This document shows, in pieces, positions 11,325 through 23,546 of a stretch of 64,000 nucleotides of DNA. How positions within the stretch are numbered: position 1 is the stretch's first letter; each line of letters begins with the position of its first letter. Under the pieces are notes generated by a model that made no database searches, was not told the origin of the DNA, and saw only the letters and a list, made by a program, of their open reading frames with translations. A program made the translations under genes and the position numbers. Source of the DNA: Neoceratodus forsteri (Eukaryota; Chordata; Ceratodontiformes; Ceratodontidae); assembly GCA_016271365.2 (NCBI GenBank), contig JADMNL010000022.1, positions 220,820,501 through 220,884,500 on the forward strand, in the 5' to 3' direction.

Positions 11325-11660
11325 TGTGTGGGGGGGGGATTTTCAGAAGTATTGGATGCAGATGCAAATGCATGCAGCATTTGTGCATATTTTCTTGTGT
11401 CCTAGAAGCTCTGCTGCTAGTTTCAGAAATTGCATCCATTTATGGCAAAGCTCACAATTTGTGACAGAAAACACACACAATTGTGTGCAAACTGAACCCA
11501 GTTGTGAGTTGCATCCAATTTGTGTGCAATAGCGTTGGGTTTTGGATGCATGTTCTGGACACAGTTATTCCATCTAATAGATGGTCTAGCAGATTTGGAC
11601 ACATTTTCCTTTTGAAAATAGAGGTGGGCACATCTTGGATGAATCACCCTCAGGATTTAT
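11325..11660. repeat. Interspersed GCATC-rich repeat
   Basis: It starts with GGGGGGGATTTTCAGAAG and carries many TGCATCC/GGATGCA words and a CACAATTTGTGAC segment. It resembles the pieces near 6.6, 12.4, 24.8, 33.9 and 48.4 kb. Confidence 0.4.
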
Positions 11661-12186
11661 GCAGCATCCCACACCTCAGGTGTCCATTAAATTCTCATAT
11701 CACACACTTCCCCATCCTTTATTCTACATATAATAACTGGCAAGCAATTTTTTTCTATGAGCTCAACCAGTTGATATTTACCATAATAACCCACAGGTTA
11801 TTATGGCAAGCATGTGCTCTGTCACTCAAAATCAGGCACTCCCTCATTAGCTCTTGATATCATTCTGGGCAGGCTGAACAGTTCCACAGACATGACCACT
11901 CCATATCCCTGGCAGCAAGGAGTCACCAGAGCAAGAATCCTGTCATCATCATTAGTTTTTTTTTTTAATAAAATATCTGGTGGATCCCAGCTTAAAATTT
12001 AAAGAGAAAAAACTGCATCTGGTTGAGCCTGCTGATCACTAACTTGAAGGGAACAGAGCCACATCTGACTCTGTACATATCAAGATTAGTGCAATCGTGA
12101 TCTCAATACAAAGTGTAACTGAAAAAACAAAAAAGTAAAATGAAAAAACAAAAATTGCTGACAGTGAAAAAGCAGGCAGAGGCACA

Positions 12187-12213
12187 GTGTGTGCGTGTGT
12201 GTACATGTGTGCA

Positions 12214-12263
<50 letters not shown>
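12187..12263 (+). repeat. (GT)n microsatellite
   Basis: An interrupted GT/GC start is followed by about 20 or more uninterrupted GT units to 12263. Confidence 0.95.
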
Positions 12264-12264
<1 letters not shown>

Positions 12265-12841
12265 TGCAGACAGACAGGAGACAGGCTGGAAAAAATTACA
12301 TGCCAGTTATATTGATAATACATGCATCATTCTTCACTAATAAAGTGAGCAAACTGTCATAAATGTTTCAAAATGTTTGAAAATCACATGCAAACACTTC
12401 AGTGCATTTTCAGTGATGCGGCAGTGGCTGAACAACTGCCAGAAGTTCTGCCTCCAAAGACTTGAAACTCTAGGCCCTTGCATGCTGTGCCTATGTCTGT
12501 ATCCAGTGGATTCTGTCTGCACAGCCCTGCTACTAGTGTCAAACGATGCATTCATTGGCAAAAGTCATGATTTGTGGTATAAAAAAGTGACACAAATATG
12601 ATTTGTGTAATTTATTGCAGCAATCGCCACTTTTCTTTGACAGTGAAATTTGGTAGCAGGCCATTTGACAGTTTGGATGTCTTTATGTTAAAAAAAGTAG
12701 TGTTAGGTGGATGTTGGACTGATCCTTTTGAAAATCAGGCACACTGTTTTTTAAATTTACAATTCCACTTGTAAACATTGCTGTTGTGTAATCGTTGAGA
12801 GAAATAACTTCATGTCAGTGTTCTTTTTTTTTCAACTCTAG

Positions 12842-13434
12842 ATATAACTTGTCCACCAAACAGCCATTATGAGTCTTGTGGCAATGCCTGCCCAGCAAGT
12901 TGTTTTGACACCACAGCTCATCTTTATTGCACTCAGCCTTGCACAGAAGGATGTGTCTGCAACAACGGTTATATCTACAGTGGAGGGAACTGTGTGCTGC
13001 GAGCTCAGTGTGGTTGTGTTATGGATGGAAGCTACTATGACAGTGGGCAAGAGGTCATTCTGGGGGATGCCTGCAGCACCAAGTGTATATGCAGAAACAG
13101 TTCTTTCGGCATGGAGTGCCAGGACAATCAGTGCACTATAGATGAGAAATGCAAAATTCTGAGTGGCAACAGAGGATGCTACCCAAGGGCAAAGGGTATT
13201 TGTAAGGGGTCAGGGGATCCACATTATGTCACTTTTGATCATCATCTGTTCAATTTCCAAGGAACCTGCAAGTATACTTTCAGCCGGTACAGTGGGACAG
13301 CCCTTACTAATTTCAGCATTAAAGTGGAAAATGAGCACAGGGTGACCAACAGGGTTGCCTGGACTCGTCAAGTGCAAATCGAAGTCTATCAACAACTGAT
13401 TGTTATCAATGCCAAGGAAAATGGTAAAATATGG
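12842..13434 (+). CDS. Exon 2: TIL plus Cys-rich linker plus first half of VWD (GDPH intact)
   Basis: The exon follows CTCTAG and ends before GTAAGT. Its first two bases complete a codon split with exon 1, and it ends in phase 0. The TIL domain runs from ITCPPNSHYESCG to QCGC (about residues 1-60). A short linker with DSGQEVILGDACSTKC follows (about 60-95). The VWD start is GSGDPHYVTFDHH, with GDPH at 13213-13224. In MUC2 and FCGBP this motif is cut between Asp and Pro by self-cleavage, so this VWD could be cleaved. An NFS glycosylation site lies further on. The length, 593 nt, matches exon 4 (599 nt) and the sum of exons 6 and 7 (593 nt). Confidence 0.95.
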
Positions 13435-13926
13435 GTAAGTCATTACAAAGCATGAAATCATAGACATTGATCTAGAATACATATTAAAAAACAAAATAGA
13501 GGAATATAGTTTTTGCCCAACATTACATTAGAAAAAAGAATACAAATGAGGTATGAAAAGTATATCCCGCTGCCCAGTGGGTATCACAATGAGTGGATAA
13601 GGCTGTATTCAGTCTGGTTCTCACACATACCTTGTTGGCTGACCCAGGAGTGAAATTCACTATATAATAACCATACGCACCACACCTGTAATATGGCACA
13701 GCTATCCATGCAGCCTCTTGCCATAGGTACAGTATATTATAGCTCATGCCAAAGAAAGAAGTAGCTCGTGGAATGATTATATTATGAGATCCCAACATCC
13801 AAAAGTCTGACACTGACAATCCTGGTGCAAACTCCCAATGGACAGAATCCTGATGGGAGAAGGCCACACTCCCAATGGTTTTGCAGGGGCTCTGCCTATA
13901 TCTATATACATATATATATATATATA

Positions 13927-14077
13927 ATAGATAAACCACTCTGAGGTGTGCGGTCGCACTCTGATATACACTCATCTTGTTGTACATTGTTACGCACGAG
14001 GCAGCGGGACGAGTGCGAACCACCCAAGGTGTGCATATATCAGAGTACAACCGCACACCTCGGAGTGGTTTATCTAT
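13927..14077. repeat. Foldback element beside AT repeats
   Basis: Left arm 13927-13967 (ATAGATAAACCACTCTGAGG) pairs with right arm 14036-14077 (ends CGGAGTGGTTTATCTAT). A third partial copy of the arm (GTGCGGTCACACTCTGAC) lies near 14125. AT runs flank it at 13907-13926 and 14202-14255. Confidence 0.75.
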
Positions 14078-14197
14078 CTTATAAAATGTCAAAATTGTTT
14101 TGGAAGGGGGTAAAAGTGCAGTTGTGCGGTCACACTCTGACATACGCACAGTCATGTGATGCTTTTCATCCTATAGGATATCCACATTTTCCCTACC

Positions 14198-14201
<4 letters not shown>

Positions 14202-14253
<52 letters not shown>

Positions 14254-14255
14254 AC
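14202..14255. repeat. (AT)n microsatellite
   Basis: An uninterrupted AT run of roughly 50 bp. Confidence 0.95.
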
Positions 14256-14529
14256 AAACTCTGGATTGCCATACTGTGGGGAATGTGACTGTCAGGAGAT
14301 CTGCCATACCATTGAGATTCTGCCATTGGGATTTTGGCGCTGGGATCATCAGCATCAGGCTTTTGCACATCAGGATCTCCCAAGGATACCTCATTGAATA
14401 CATTCTACGGGACATAACTGTCTACTATGCTCTTTTGATAAGTTTAGAGCAGTTTCACACCTAAATGAGATCACAGAACCATGACAGTATGTGGATAATA
14501 ATGTACAGCAGTTTTACAGAAACACAGCA

Positions 14530-15440
14530 TTTGCCAACAGAAAAGGACCACTTGACCCACCATGTCTGCCCACGTGTTCCCTGCCTCATCAATCTCCTCA
14601 GACCCTGACTGGTCTCCAGCGACCTTCCCTCCCTGCCTATTTAATAACATTTCCCTATGTGTATCCTATGCATGTTTGAAGCCCCTCAATGTTTTCACCT
14701 CCACCACATCTGCAGGCAGTCTGTTCCAGGTACTTACCACCCTTTCAGTGAAGTAGTACTTCCTCACATCCCTCTTAAACTACCCTACCCCATCCTCATC
14801 TCATGCTCCCTGGTCCTGGTTCTCTTTAACATTTGCGACTCCCCTCCTGCACCCTCTTCATCTCTGTGAGGTACTTGTAGATCTCTATCATGTCCCCTCT
14901 CGCTCTCCTCTCCTGTCTTCCAGTTTGTATATGTTGAGATCCCCCAGTGTCTCCATGTAGGGCTTCTTGTGCAACCCCTGCACCATGTAAATTGCCCTCC
15001 TCTGGACTGCCTCCACCCTGTCTATGTCCTTTCTGAGGTTTGGCCTCAAAAACTGGAAACAGTACTCCAGATGGGGTCTCACCAGTGAATGATACAGTGG
15101 CAACATCACTTCCCTCTTCCTGCTGGAGATACCCCTTCCTATGCAACCCCCTGGCCCTACCTACTGCTTTGTCACACTGCCCTGCCACTTTGAGGTCATC
15201 AGTTATGATGACCCCAAGGTCTCTTTCCTGCTTAGTGACTGTCAGTACCTTCCTCAACCTATACTCTGCTCCAGGGTTTTGATGGCTTAGGTGCATAATT
15301 TAGCATTTTTTGGCATTGAACCCCAACTTCTATGTTCCTGACCACTCCTTGAGCTTCCCAAGATTGCTGCACATTCTTTTTACCCCCTCTTGTGTGTCCA
15401 CCCTATTACAGACTGTGGTATCATCTGCAAAAAAGCATGC
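14530..15440 (-). mobile_element. CR1-type LINE 3' end (copy 1)
   Basis: On the minus strand the fragment begins at the reverse-transcriptase FADD box (15431-15420). It continues with LGVIITDDLK and with LPLYHSLVRPHLEYC (near 15105-15055), then LRKDIDRVEAVQRRA, and ends in the CR1-type 3' untranslated stretch. Frames are broken. It is 5'-truncated where the 3' tail of copy 2 begins. Confidence 0.85.
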
Positions 15441-16510
15441 TTCCATAGAAACATAAAAAATGATGGCAGAAAAAGACCCATAGTCCATTCATTCTGCCAA
15501 GGACTCCTAATAGGGAGGCAGTATAGTGCAGTGGTTTAAGGTTTTGAGCTGAAAATCTGGTGACATCCAGCAGACCAGACCTGGGTTTGAATCCCACAGC
15601 TTCCACTTGCATACTGTGTGACCCTGAGCAAGTCACTTAACTTCCCTGTGTTCCCAGGTCACTCCTGTAAAAAAGCTTTCAGCTTAGTGTGCTACTCCTG
15701 GTTAAACAAGTAAAAAGAAAAATCCCTGGGATCATTCTTGGAACCAAATATAAGGGTACTAACCCTCCCAGATCTTACCTTAATTAACTTCCCTGAGCAT
15801 GTCGGCCCTGGTAGCCAGTATTCCCTTCATTCTATCCCAGACCTATTTGAACCCCCTTATGTGCTTCCTCCCACCACCTCAGCTGGTAGACCATTCCAGG
15901 GTTCCACCACCCTTTCTATAAAGAAGTACTTTCTCACATCTCTCCTGAACCTCCCACCTGCCAACTTTCACTTGTGACCCCATGACCGTGAGTTTGCACT
16001 CAGGTTAAAAAATTCCCTGCAGTTCACGTTATTAATTCCTTTTTTAGAAATTTGAAGGTTTCAATCATATCACTCCTCTCCCTTCCGGTTTCCAATGAGT
16101 ACCAATTTAGTGCCCTGAGGTACATCTCATATGATCTGCCCTGCTGTCCCTGAATAATTTTGATCGCTCTGTGTTGCATTGTCGCTAACCTGTCCTTGTA
16201 TTTTCTGAGGTAAGGATTCCAGGACTGGGCACAGTACTCCAGGCGAAGCCTCACCGGGGCTGTGTAGAGGGGTAGTATCACCTCTTTTCTCCTACTGTCA
16301 GTCCCCCTCCCAATGAATTGCAGCATCTTGTTGGCCTTATTATAGGCCTTTTTGCACTGATTGGTTTGTTTAAGGGAGTTACTAATGATGATGCCTAGTT
16401 CCTCGTTTGTAGTGCTACAGTAAGTCTCACCCCCTCCCATCAAGCACTCCATCTTGGGGTTCTTTTTCCCCAGGTGCATTAACCTTTCACTTTTTGGCAT
16501 TGAATTTTAA
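15441..16510 (-). mobile_element. CR1-type LINE 3' end (copy 2), split by a SINE
   Basis: A minus-strand frame at 16500-16024 has LGKKNPKMECL, EELGIIISNSLK, ILPLYTAPVRLRLEYC, AIKIIQGQ and a final FKFLKKELIT, the end of a CR1 reverse-transcriptase protein. The 3' tail continues to about 15721, is interrupted by the SINE at 15513-15716, and resumes at 15512-15445 with the GCAGAATGAATGG and TTCTATGG end. Confidence 0.8.
15513..15716 (+). mobile_element. tRNA-derived SINE with MIR/CORE-like body (SINE-A)
   Basis: The head is GGAGGCAGTATAGTGCAGTG with a B box GGGTTTGAATCCCA. The body contains TGTGTGACCCTGAGCAAGTC and ACTTAAC, like the MIR/CORE-SINE core. It ends CTACTCCTGGTTAAACAAG. A second copy is at 25611-25792. 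It sits inside the 3' tail of a CR1 copy, so it inserted later. Confidence 0.8.
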
Positions 16511-16519
16511 TTAAAAGAC

Positions 16520-17690
16520 CTTTGATCACCCCTATAGGTTTGTAGGTATCAGAACAGGTTAATTGGCCACTAGAGCCGTACAAGACCTGCCACATATCAG
16601 CGGTGATAATCCCAAAGTTTCATTCCCATATGTCTATCTAATCTTTGCTTGAAGGATGTTATACTTGGTGCCTCAACAACTTCAGCTGAAAGCATATTCC
16701 AAGCATTAACCACCCTTTGATTAAACCACAGACCCCTCTTTGTTGTTTTATATGACTCCCCCTTTAGCTGATAGCCGTACCCTCTAGTTTGTCTCTCAGT
16801 AACGTTTTTTTTTTTTTTTGTTCAGACCAGCAGCCTCAAACAGGGCTTCATCCCTAAGGGACTTGTACACAAAACAAAGATCACTGCTCATGTTTTGATA
16901 TAACATAGAAAAAAGCCCTAGGTCCTGTAATCTCTCCTGATAACCTTAATTTTCTACCATTCTAACTTTTTTTGTCATTCACCTTTTCCACCATTCGTTT
17001 GCCACCAATAGTCTGGGGGCTGGAGAAAGGAACCCCATATTCTAAAATTGGTCTAACGAGAGATCTATACAGTGGTACCATAACCACACTACTACTACTT
17101 TTTATATTTCTTAAAATGTTTCCCATCTAATCATAGCAGGTCCTTTTGCACATTCCTTATTCCTTCCTCACAATTCACCCTCTCACATAGTTTTGTGTCA
17201 TCCACAAAGAGACACAGCTTGCCCTGGGTTCCTTCTCCAATGTTGTTAATGAACATGCTGAAGATGACCAGTCCCAGGACTGAGAGCCCTGCGACTCCCC
17301 ACTGGGTAACTCTCCCATCATTAGCCTGAGTGCTATTGACCCTTACCTTCTGTCACCTATCTGTTAGCCGTTTTGTAATCTAATTCAGTACTTTGGCTCG
17401 CACCCCTAGGCTGCTCAATGTCTTTACCTGTGTGGCTCAGTGCACAATGCCTTGCTAAAGTCCAGATATGCCAAGTCCACTGCCTCCCCAATCTATTTCT
17501 CTGATCACCCAGTCAAAGAAATCAATCAGCTTCATCTGGTATGACATTCCCCAAATGAATCAGTACTGCCTATGGTCTTGCAGCCCATTAGATTTAAGAT
17601 ACTCTACCAACCTTTCCTTAAGCAGGGTTTCTGTTAACGTTTCCACCACTGAAGTGAGACTGACTGGCCTATAGGCTTAGCTGAGCCTTT
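16520..17690 (-). mobile_element. CR1-type LINE 3' half (copy 3)
   Basis: On the minus strand the reverse transcriptase is visible in pieces. There is a PSGES-QGS box (about 17310-17280), GKLCLFVDDTK with the catalytic FVDD at 17208-17197, and a C-terminal MVPLYRSLV piece near 17085-17060. Frames are interrupted. A T run at 16806-16820 lies inside it. Its 5' edge is near 17690. Confidence 0.8.
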
Positions 17691-17721
17691 TTTTGTGGGA
17701 GCAAATACTGTTATAGCTGTT

Positions 17722-17871
17722 GCCACAAATCATGGCGTTCTCAAAGAAAAGGCCACAAGCAATGGTGCTGTCAGGACAAAGAATAGAAACAATGATGTTG
17801 TCCTGGCAAAGCCAAGACATTATGGTGTTTTTTACAAAAATGGAAACCACCATGTAATCTGTGGCTTCTTC
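17722..17871 (+). repeat. 30-bp minisatellite, five units, open reading frame
   Basis: Units start at 17722, 17752, 17782, 17812 and 17842. The first two begin GCCACAA and carry AATGGTG/CATGGCG then a run ending AAAG; the rest are more diverged. Because 30 is a multiple of three, the frame stays open (17695-17952) and encodes a 10-residue repeat. No acceptor or donor makes it an obvious exon. Confidence 0.7.
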
Positions 17872-18213
17872 TGTGACAAAAGCACAGCCCTCCCTATGAT
17901 TGCAAAGTACTGTACAATCTTTCTTTTAGCAATAGCAAATTTTGAAAGTTGAACACCAATGGTTCAAACGTACTTTCTTGTGTATTGTGTGTCATTACTA
18001 TAGGATGATCACATTAAAAGTTTTCTCTATAGAAGCCATGAATTGTGTTACAGCTCTATGAAATGACTTTGTCATAGCCACACAATGGGGAAGAAGTTCA
18101 TTTGAGACTATGGACCCTAAAGGCTGAAGTATCTAAGTGGACTGATTACATAGTCTGGGCATGTTGAGGTTCATTTGTGCTTGCTAATACTCATGTTGGC
18201 TTTCTTTATTCAG

Positions 18214-18778
18214 GTCAATGAACAAAGAACAAACCTGCCAATCAGTCTTCTGTCAGGGAAGATCCAGATTTACAACAAAGGGTCAGCTGCTGTTCTGAAG
18301 ACAGACTTTGGTCTCACTGTTTCTTATGACTGGAGCCAACGGGTCATAGTGGAGGTACCTGGACGGTATGCTGGTTTATTGACTGGCCTCTGTGGAAACT
18401 TTAATGGTGATATGAGTGATGACTTTATGGCTCCAAATGGCTCCCTGGTTAGCAGTGCGTCTGCTTTTGGCAACAGCTGGCAGGAACCAAACTCAGTCGC
18501 TTCCTGTGCCGAGACTTCCCCAGTTTTCCAGTGCAGTGTGGATATGACAGCAACCTATAGTTCAGATCAGTACTGCAATATCATTCAAAATGTAAATGGT
18601 CCCTTCCAGGAATGTCAAAGCTTCGTTGATCCCTCTGGTTTCTTTGAGAATTGTGTGTTGGATATGTGTGCCACACAAGGAGATCAGCAAACATTTTGTG
18701 AAGCATTGATGGATTATGTAGCCACATGTCAAAGTCTTGGTAATGCTGTGCAGTACTGGAGAAATGTCACCAACTGTG
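18214..18778 (+). CDS. Exon 3: second half of VWD plus C8
   Basis: The acceptor is TTATTCAG and the donor is GTGAGT after AACTGTG (phase 1). It begins VNEQRTNLPISLLSGK and has TGLCGNFNGDMSDDF at 18382 onward. The calcium-loop residues are kept, but the first Cys of CGLCG is replaced by Thr. C8 follows with QYCN, ECQSF, ENCVLDMCATQGD, TFCEALMDY and TNC. The whole exon is one open frame with no lesion. It joins in phase to exon 2 (phase 0) and exon 4 (GAC codon across the junction). Confidence 0.95.
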
Positions 18779-19292
18779 GTGAGTACATTTTGCTTCCCTT
18801 TTTATAGATAGCATGCCCCCTTCTTTATCACTTAGATAATTCTGTAATTTGTGACTCCCTAAGCAAAGAGTTTTGCACACACTTATTTGACTAGGACATT
18901 ACTAGAAGGTCAAGCCCACTGGTTTTTATTTTTTATTAGAAAACCCAGTAAAATGTCAGACTTTGCACTGCCTGCACACCTGTAAAAACAAGGAATTTCA
19001 TGGAATTTGGCATTTTATACCAGATCAGTAAATCAACAAAACTGGTATTTTTCTTATAATTGCTTCCTGTGTTGACTTCAATTTCCTTCATTTAATGAGC
19101 AGCTGACGCCATCAGGAGAACTTTAACAAAAATAATATTTAGACACGGTTCAGCTTGTATTTCACATTAGTCCTGTATTTTTTCTCTCTATTTTTTATTA
19201 CTAGGGTCATTTGAAAGAAAACAGGATCTTTGCTCCTGAAGGGTTCATCTATTCCTGGTACTTTCTCCCTACCTGAAGTCATGAAGCACTGC

Positions 19293-19339
19293 TTGTGACA
19301 TCACACTTTCTCTTATGGCAACAGATTGTGATGTCACAA
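19293..19339. repeat. Interspersed hairpin repeat (TTGTGACATCACA)
   Basis: A perfect 13-bp inverted repeat has arms at 19293-19305 and 19327-19339 and a 21-nt loop containing GGCAACAGAT. The same hairpin with the GGCAACAGATTGTGATGTCA right side is at 31783-31829 in another intron. Confidence 0.7.
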
Positions 19340-19879
19340 CAGAGGATTATGACACGAAGTAGGGAGTAACCTATACAGACAGATGAACGCTAATGGATAA
19401 AGATCATATATTAATGCAAATTTTCTCCATAATACATAATGGGGAGAACTATATAGAATATAATTGGAATGTAAGCAGAATCGTACCTAATTAGTATGCG
19501 TTTTAAAGTTTTCTTTAAGGCATCAGTAGCTCTTTAACGCTCTGTATATTAAGCCTTCATTAATTCTGATTATTTACACACACACTAAAAGAACAACAGT
19601 AGAAACCTGGTAAAATCCAGAAATTAGATCTATAATCATGGAGGACGGGGTTCTTCCTAGAGGGGGTGGTTTCACCCAGACTGGATGGGCCTTGGGGTCC
19701 TTTTCTGCCAACAGATTTCTATAATTCTGTGATCATCAGATAAATTCCTGGAATGTCAAGTCTTGAAAACAGAATTTCATTACCTTAATCACTGTAAATC
19801 AGTGGCCCTAATAACGGTCATTATAACTACTGCATTAAACAACAAAAAAGTGGTGGTGCAAATTAAGTTGCTGCAGTCA

Positions 19880-20440
19880 TTTCCACAGTTTTTCCCCTCC
19901 CCCTCTTTGGGTGACCCCCTTCAGCCCTCATGGCTTCCCCAAATCTATCACCTGCCATCCCTGGGATTTAACACAGGGCCACTGAGTGCTCCACAGATTG
20001 GCCAGTGGGGGGGGGTCTGCCAAGCCCCCCTTCCAGTGCCACACTCAGATCTGTGGTCCTTGTGCCCAGTAGGTAGTGCAGGGTCTGTGGGACTCCATGG
20101 GGTGGAATCCTGTAGCCAGCAGTGATTTTCTGGTGTGCTCCCTGACTCATGGACACTCCACAGAGGTGGTAGTTGGACATGTGCACATCAGATGATGTGC
20201 ATTATGTCTCCTGCAAAGGGAGCATCCCCCACCGTAACTGTCACTCCACCTGCACCACCACCTATGGTCACCTAGGTGGCAGTGTTGTGGTGACACAGTT
20301 TGCCCTCCCTCCCTGGAGGAGGAGAGCATCCACTGGGATGCCCTGTCCTCATCCCCATGACCAACCCCTGAGTGGTCCAGAGTCATTCCTGACCCCAGGT
20401 CACCAGCGAGATGGCAGGTGATCCATAGGAGCCACAACCA
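19880..20440 (-). mobile_element. SINE-B family copy, minus strand
   Basis: The 'CAGAGTCATTCCTGACCCCA' and 'GGTCACCAGCGAGATGGCAG' head near 20380-20420 matches the other copies. The upstream body is CT-rich. Limits are approximate. Confidence 0.5.
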
Positions 20441-20543
20441 CCCACACTACCAGGTCAGCCAGGTCATTTCTATAGTTGGTCTTCCATATTAGTAGAGTAA
20501 TACCATCAGCAATATTGTGCTAGCTGTTAAAAATCAGGTATCC

Positions 20544-20660
20544 ATCTGTCTCACTGGTGAAATGGTAGAGGAACTGCTTGTGGCACTGATGACCTGAGTT
20601 CAGGAGTAAGCTCAGGGTGTAGGAGGGCCAGCCAAAGAAGGAGGACTGAGTGTCCAGTGT
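20544..20660 (+). mobile_element. SINE-B family head, plus strand
   Basis: TGGTAGAGGAACTGCTTGTG and GATGACCTGAGTTCAGGAGT read as a degenerate A box and B box. It faces away from the copy just upstream. Confidence 0.5.
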
Positions 20661-23085
20661 ACTGCTCTGCTCTTCAGGGGGGACAGGGAGTGGAGTCTAG
20701 TGTTTGCCTGGCCCTTAGCAGTGGCCAAGGGACAGAGCACTGGGACCGCAATGTCGGGGCTGAGGAATGGCAGACATGTGGTGCACTGTGTACGGGAGCA
20801 CGAATAGTGTCACCATTGATGTCATTGCATGTTTGCTCCTCCACTCTGGGGGAAAACAGGGAAACTCATCCCGGCTGGCAGGAGGAACACTGACCCCTCA
20901 CAGGTCTTGCACCCATAACCTAGGCTTGGCCCAACAGCATCCTTTACTGAAGGGTCAAGAGAGCACTCCATCACCCTGCCATGGGAGAAAGCCATGGGGA
21001 AATGGGCATGGTACATCCAGGGAGAAGCAGGGTAATGAGGTTGGGGGGGAGTCAGTGTGAGTGATGCCAACCATAACAGGGAGCATAGAGAAATTTAAAA
21101 GGAAAGCAGGAGGAATCCACTAAAATAACAACATTTCAAATTATTATGTTTACAGCAACTGCATGTTTTAATATTTTCTCATTCTTACAGTCGGATAGCA
21201 CATTATAGCAGGTGCATGCTAACCGATCTATGTCCCCAACACATGCCTACTTACTGTACCTTCACAGCTGCCATCCTGATCCTGTCCTTCTCTCTGATTC
21301 CTCCATGGCTGTCCACCCCTGACCTGCAGCAAAGCCTCCATGACAAGCTCACAGTCTGCTGGCAGCTGACATGGGGTCAAAATGTCACAAGACTTTCGGC
21401 TGTAGCAATATACTGTGCTGTCAATAGAGCGCGATATATTGCCAGCAACATATCTCCGTATTTTGCGGAGGGGCTGCATCCCCAAACCACCCCCAACTAA
21501 AATAATCAACTACGGTGTGGGGGTGTACACTTAATTCACACAAAGTGCAAATAAAAGAAAAATTCCATGCATATGGGATCGGGATTTGATACCCAGTCCA
21601 CAGATGCACCGCCTCCGTTGCTGCCTGTGGCTCATCCTGTCAAGTCACAATAGCTGCTCGATGGACCTTCCTCCCAGTAGAAAATGTATCCTCTGCAGTG
21701 GCAGGGTGCACAACCACGTATAGACCATTTAGTAGTTTTGCACTCGGTCACTATTCCCACCTGCACTATATGCATTGCGCAGTTTTAGCTTATGCCGTAT
21801 AACATACAGTGAACTGACCCAGTAGAGGAGTGGCTATAGTCACCAACAGAGGAGCAGAGTGCCTTGAGACTGTACATGGCATCCCGAGGGCATGAGGCCA
21901 TGCCTTCTTCACTTAGGTTTCTCATCATTTCATCCCTCCGTCCCACCCCACCTTGCATATACCTTTGCTGCCTTCAGCACCCTCCTATAGGCTGATAACT
22001 GACATTGCATAATCATCCACAATGTCAGTGCCACTATCACTTTCCAACATAGGAGGTGCTCTAAAAGTGGGGTGGGCATTACCTTTCCCCCAGTCATTGC
22101 ACCTAGACCCCACTGGCTCAGGGCAGGAGAGTCTGACTCTGACTCAGTCCTGAATATTCCATGTGGCAGCGCAGTGGAGCTGGGTAGAATGCAGCATTCC
22201 TCTGGCACAATTCTTGTGGAATGATGTTTCTGCTTCTGGAATGCTCTACAGAATTTCTTTTTGAATTCCTCAGATTTCCAAAAACCTTTTTTATGTAAAC
22301 CATGGAATACTTTTCTGGGAAATTGCAGAAAACTAATCAGCGGTTTATATAAACTAGGGGTTACTGATCCATGAAAAACATTCTCCTTTAGAAATTTTGG
22401 ATTTCTGCTACCGATGGAATTGTGCAGAATCTGGCAGAATTCTCAACCATTCCACAGAATTCGTTCTATCCAACTCTGAAAATTCCATCCAACACTACAG
22501 TGCAGCACACTACCAGTCAATACCGCCAGGCCATCACACCTGGAAATGAATCCTGACTAAGTGCACCTTTCACGGTCACCAATTTTCAAATAAACAAATA
22601 CAAATGTAGCAACAGCATTTAACTTTGTTTCCTAGTTGTCTAAGCTTGTCACATTTATAGTCTTTTAAATATTTTACTTTAGCAAGTATGGCAAAAAAAA
22701 GTGGAAGAGATGTAGTAGAAGAGATGAAAGCTTTCAGGAAGACAAAGAGTTAATAGTCTAACATTATGATGCATGCAAAACAAATCAGGATGAGGTACAA
22801 CATTAGGAGCACATGCTTTGGTGATGGTTTCGATGTAAAGTGGTACGGATCAGGAAGGGGTACAGAGTAGATGTACACATCTCCGGAGAGTGGTAGGCTG
22901 GATCAGAATGCAATACTCATGAGATAGCTGCAAGAAGCTACATTTGGGGCTACAAGGGAAAATTGAGACCACACCTGGTAAAGAAAATCCGAATAAGTAA
23001 ATAAATAAATTCACACTTGTTGACTCAATACTGTGCCATAATAAGCATTAAAGATTAGCCTGGGGCATGTGCAGGATATTTACCG
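20661..23085. other. Intron sequence, nothing recognised
   Basis: GC-moderate, unique-looking sequence. Several short frames exist on both strands without family features. No exon of the VWD gene was found here. Confidence 0.4.
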
Positions 23086-23089
23086 ATTT

Positions 23090-23290
23090 GGTAACATAGA
23101 AATATAGAATGTGTTGACAGAAAAGGACCGCTTTGTCCACCCAATCTGCCAAGGTTTTCTTGTGTATTCTACCTCTGCAGACCCTGTCTTTTCCCTGGCA
23201 ACCCTCTCCCTCCCTGCCTCAGATCGAATGCACCCCTATGTTATCCCATGCATGCCTGAAGCCCTCCACCATTCTAGCCTTCAGCAGTAG
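23090..23290 (-). mobile_element. CR1-type 3' tail
   Basis: ACATAGAAATATAGAATG then GACAGAAAAGGACC and the CCACCCAATCTGCC stretch are the CR1-type 3' end read backwards. The related copies are at 14.53-14.75 and 24.6-24.8 kb. Confidence 0.6.
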
Positions 23291-23360
23291 TGGAAAAATT
23301 CAATATGTAATTGTCTCCATCAGAGAACTGGAAGTAAAGGCTGAGTTTTGTAATTTACAG

Positions 23361-23362
<2 letters not shown>

Positions 23363-23403
<41 letters not shown>

Positions 23404-23486
23404 TGTGTGTGTGTATTTGTGCATGTGCATGTATGTGTGTGCACGTGTCTGTGTGTGTGTGTGTGTTTGTGTGTGTGTGTGCGTGT

Positions 23487-23541
<55 letters not shown>

Positions 23542-23546
23542 TGCAT
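23363..23546 (+). repeat. (GT)n microsatellite, interrupted
   Basis: About 180 bp of GT with GC, TTTGT and CATG interruptions. Cys-Val open frames here are artefacts of the repeat. Confidence 0.95.

Larger units (their letters stand above)
8837..12841. other. Intron 1
   Basis: Donor GTAGGT; acceptor ends CTCTAG after a T-rich tract. It contains the foldback 9064-9279, a duplicated segment at 10010-10370, a SINE-B copy at 10.6-11.05 kb, a foldback at 11114-11264, two interspersed repeats and a GT microsatellite at 12187-12263. No further exon was seen. Confidence 0.8.
13435..18213. other. Intron 2
   Basis: Donor GTAAGT; acceptor TTATTCAG. It contains a foldback (13927-14077), an AT run, a nest of three CR1 3' ends with an inserted SINE (14.53-17.69 kb) and a 30-bp minisatellite (17722-17871). 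Confidence 0.85.

Noticed and set aside
12039..12340. Open frames over the GT run at 12.2 kb
   Set aside because: Simple-repeat translation with no domain or splice context.
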